Assembly (NCBI RefSeq): GCF_010500815.1
Contig: NZ_JAAAMG010000003.1
Coordinates: 124,001-188,000, forward strand
DNA from: Jiella pacifica
GTDB lineage: Bacteria > Pseudomonadota > Alphaproteobacteria > Rhizobiales > Rhizobiaceae
Direction: 5' to 3'
Length of the DNA: 64,000 nt
The notes beneath the pieces are model-generated. The model worked only from the letters and a program-made list of their open reading frames with translations. It searched no databases and was not told the DNA's origin. Numbering within the stretch: the first letter of the stretch is position 1; the number at the start of each line of letters is the position of its first letter. The position numbers were made by a program, and so were the translations under genes. Of the stretch, positions 63,367 through 64,000 are shown one piece after another.

Positions 63367-64000
63367 ATGGCCGAGACCAAACCAATCTACTTGGCTGCCG
63401 CGATCGTCAATCCGGATGGATCCTTCACCGCGTCCACGGGCATCGCCTGGTACACCGTCAGCGACAATGTCCAGGAGGACGCGACCGACTCCCTCACGCA
63501 GCTGGGTGACGTCGCCGACGAGTCCTTCGTCGCCGTCTCGGCGTCCGATACCGCCTTCACCTTCACCTATGTCGCAGCGACGGCCAACGGCGACGGGTTC
63601 ATCGGCAAGTTCACCGGGAACGGGAAATACTATCTCTTTCAATATTACTCCGATTACCCGTCCGGTCAGGCCATTTCGGTGCTCGACCAACCCTTCACCA
63701 TCCAGTGTTTCACGACGGGCACCAAAATTGCGACGGCGCGCGGCGAGGTTCCCGTCGAGCGATTGCTTGTCGGCGACATGGCCGTGACCGCCGGTGCGGC
63801 GGAGCGTCCCATTCTCTGGATCGGCCGGCGGACGATCGACTGCACCGGTGAAAACGCCCACAGGGCTCCCGTCCGGGTCCGGGCAGGGGCCTTCGGCGCA
63901 GGCGTTCCAAAGCGCGACGTGTTCGTGTCGCCCGGCCATCCCGTGCTGGTGAGGCAGGGGGATGTCGAGGTGCTCGTCCCGATCATGAATCTGATCAACG
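63367..64000 (+). CDS. Hint-domain protein, N-terminal part (runs off the window)
   Basis: At least 211 residues, open to the window edge. Residues about 115-211 form a Hint (Hedgehog/intein-type) domain: CFTTGTKIATARGEVPVERL, VGDMAVTAG, ILWIGRR and VFVSPGHPVLV. This is the Hint_2 type, usual in large secreted calcium-binding or repeat proteins of alphaproteobacteria. The N-terminal 110 residues are hydrophilic with no signal peptide, as in type I secretion substrates. ATG 63367 is preferred; GTG 63358 and GTG 63364 are also in frame. The rest lies outside. Confidence 0.78.
   Translation, partial: MAETKPIYLAAAIVNPDGSFTASTGIAWYTVSDNVQEDATDSLTQLGDVADESFVAVSASDTAFTFTYVAATANGDGFIGKFTGNGKYYLFQYYSDYPSGQAISVLDQPFTIQCFTTGTKIATARGEVPVERLLVGDMAVTAGAAERPILWIGRRTIDCTGENAHRAPVRVRAGAFGAGVPKRDVFVSPGHPVLVRQGDVEVLVPIMNLIN

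Overview
The window is a GC-rich stretch of an alphaproteobacterial chromosome, most likely from the Hyphomicrobiales (Rhizobiales). The grounds are the phaA/phaB/phaR set, trehalose-utilisation genes thuA/thuB, a DUF1217 protein, several TRAP carriers, a short SRP RNA and nested palindromic intergenic repeats of the kind common in rhizobia. Aurantimonadaceae-like genomes would fit, but I cannot name the genus from sequence alone. No phage, integrase, transposase, CRISPR array or tRNA gene was seen. The window looks like ordinary chromosome rich in uptake and catabolic operons, with a few decayed pieces.

Layout. 1-6878: trehalose synthesis from glucan (treZ tail, malQ, treY, joined by ATGA overlaps), then thuA and thuB. 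7081-9585: a seven-repeat DUF1217 protein behind a CtrA-like box. 9809-10165: a small secreted PepSY-like protein. 10387-14333: polyhydroxybutyrate genes phaA, a patatin-like lipase and phaB on the minus strand, divergent from the regulator phaR. 14397-16143: nudC, a HIT protein and the SRP RNA. 17028-19578: AMP nucleosidase and a membrane-anchored EEP-family protein. 19907-25447: a YtfQ/YtfR/YtfT/YjfF-type sugar ABC importer with its own GntR regulator. 25842-30847: mannonate dehydratase uxuA, a TRAP importer and a divergent GntR regulator. 30872-31975: a PAS-GGDEF diguanylate cyclase.

32520-39668: a ferric-siderophore operon of TonB receptor, ATPase, binding protein, double-length permease that seems to start at CTG, a 27-codon HmuP-like remnant and a DUF2218-SIP ferric reductase. 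39859-41355: an orphan TadG-like vWA protein. 41458-50308: a catabolic island with a TRAP importer facing an IclR regulator, SCP-x thiolase, acyl-CoA ligase, tandem PPC/DUF296 protein and SDR dehydrogenase. Two copies of a palindromic operator lie in the divergent gap. 50858-54517: an MBL hydrolase, a DUF1499 membrane protein and a second acyl-CoA ligase. 54684-56868: an acidic unknown protein, an ECF sigma factor with its NrsF-type anti-sigma, and a start-less DoxX remnant. 56987-63009: a Rieske-FAD oxidoreductase, L,D-transpeptidase, haloacid dehalogenase, branched-chain aminotransferase, Fe-type superoxide dismutase and a cytochrome c'. A Hint-domain protein runs off the right edge.

How the parts work together. 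Carbon storage is covered twice (glucan to trehalose, and PHB). Three sugar or organic-acid uptake systems each sit with a local repressor-type regulator (two GntR, one IclR), so substrate-induced expression is likely. Iron uptake, SodB, cytochrome c' and the SigF-like sigma pair form a loose stress and iron theme. The best candidate for an undescribed pathway is the IclR-TRAP-thiolase-ligase-PPC-SDR island, whose substrate I cannot name.
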